A DNA stretch of 6,204 nt from Crocinitomicaceae bacterium (GTDB taxonomy: Bacteria; Bacteroidota; Bacteroidia; Flavobacteriales_D; Crocinitomicaceae), in contig NZQU01000081.1 in the NCBI GenBank assembly GCA_002696025.1, positions 1 to 6,204 on the forward strand, written 5' to 3'. Each line of letters starts with the position of its first letter. Within the stretch, counting starts at the first letter, position 1. The notes below the pieces were generated by a model that was given only the letters and a program-made list of their open reading frames with translations, ran no database searches and had not been told where the DNA came from. Shown one piece after another: positions 5,898 through 6,204 of this stretch. A program made the position numbers and the translations under genes.

Positions 5898-6204
5898 TTG
5901 CATCAAGAGAAAATGTTTTAATTGCTCTTTCAAATGTTATTGAACCTGATTTAAAAAAGGATATTGTAACGCTAAATTTGGTTGAAAAAATTGAAATTGA
6001 AAAAAAAGAGCTCTTTGTTGAAGTAAATATTTCAAACCCCGCTCTTCATGCTAAAAAAAGAATGAAAGAAGCAGTTATATTTAACTTAAAAAGAGCTTTT
6101 GGAGATTCTTATAAATATAATTGCTCTTTAAAAATTGAAAAAAACATTGGTAAACAAAAAAAAGATCGTGCTGTTCTACCTAATGTTAAAAAAATCATTG
6201 CTGT
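5894..6204 (+). CDS. mrp: Mrp/NBP35 (ApbC) family Fe-S cluster carrier ATPase, 3'-truncated
   Basis: Mrp/ApbC proteins are cytoplasmic P-loop ATPases that carry and insert iron-sulfur clusters. Only the first 103 residues are in the window. They make up the N-terminal MIP18-like (DUF59) domain, with the typical pattern VLIALSNVIEPDLKKDIVTL (8-27), then a linker and LPNVKKIIA (95-103). In Mrp this last motif leads directly into the deviant Walker A that begins the ATPase domain; that part lies past the window edge. Where many Mrp proteins have a TPACP-type cysteine motif in the N-terminal domain, this one has SNPALHAKKRM (47-57), with no cysteine. That form is, as far as I recall, common in Bacteroidota. 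The start codon overlaps the preceding stop as ATGA (5894-5897). A protein consisting only of the DUF59 domain is unlikely given the linker motif. Confidence 0.88.
   Translation, partial: MIASRENVLIALSNVIEPDLKKDIVTLNLVEKIEIEKKELFVEVNISNPALHAKKRMKEAVIFNLKRAFGDSYKYNCSLKIEKNIGKQKKDRAVLPNVKKIIA

Noticed and set aside
1..6204. Defence system, mobile element, CRISPR array, tRNA or rRNA
   Set aside because: Apart from the gaps of 131, 129 and 52 bases and the 4-base gap between the kinase and gap, the window is filled by recognisable housekeeping-type genes plus one lipoprotein. No transposase, integrase, spaced direct repeats or tRNA-like cloverleaf was seen on either strand.

Overview
The window is AT-rich DNA from a member of the Bacteroidota, probably a Flavobacteriales-like lineage. 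Three things support this. Gene starts lack Shine-Dalgarno sequences. Copies of the Bacteroidota -7 promoter element TAnnTTTG lie a few bases upstream of several starts. The proteins include a long eukaryote-like (ALDH4A1-type) glutamate-semialdehyde dehydrogenase and an Mrp protein whose N-terminal domain lacks the usual cysteine motif. Placement below phylum is inference.

Layout: 1-675 (+) is the 3' part of dprA (DNA uptake/recombination mediator), cut by the window edge. It converges on pruA/rocA (807-2435, -), the second enzyme of proline catabolism. The 131 bp between them hold a perfect hairpin that can act as a terminator in both directions, followed by interlocking inverted repeats. 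A divergent intergenic region (2436-2564) separates pruA from a two-TM sensor histidine kinase (2565-3545, +). Four bases after the kinase comes gap (3550-4545, +), a phosphorylating glyceraldehyde-3-phosphate dehydrogenase. After a 52-bp gap with a candidate promoter, a tightly overlapping cluster begins: lptB (4598-5329), an unrecognised lipoprotein gene (5322-5897) and the start of an mrp/apbC-type Fe-S carrier ATPase (5894 to the window end, partial).

Most of this is core chromosome: competence, amino-acid catabolism, glycolysis, LPS export and Fe-S assembly. I see no mobile element, CRISPR array, RNA gene, defence island or clearly new multi-gene system. The points most worth a second look are the unknown lipoprotein translationally coupled to lptB and mrp, the kinase with no response regulator that is coupled to gap, a seven-G run near the kinase's 3' end, and the structured convergent intergenic region.
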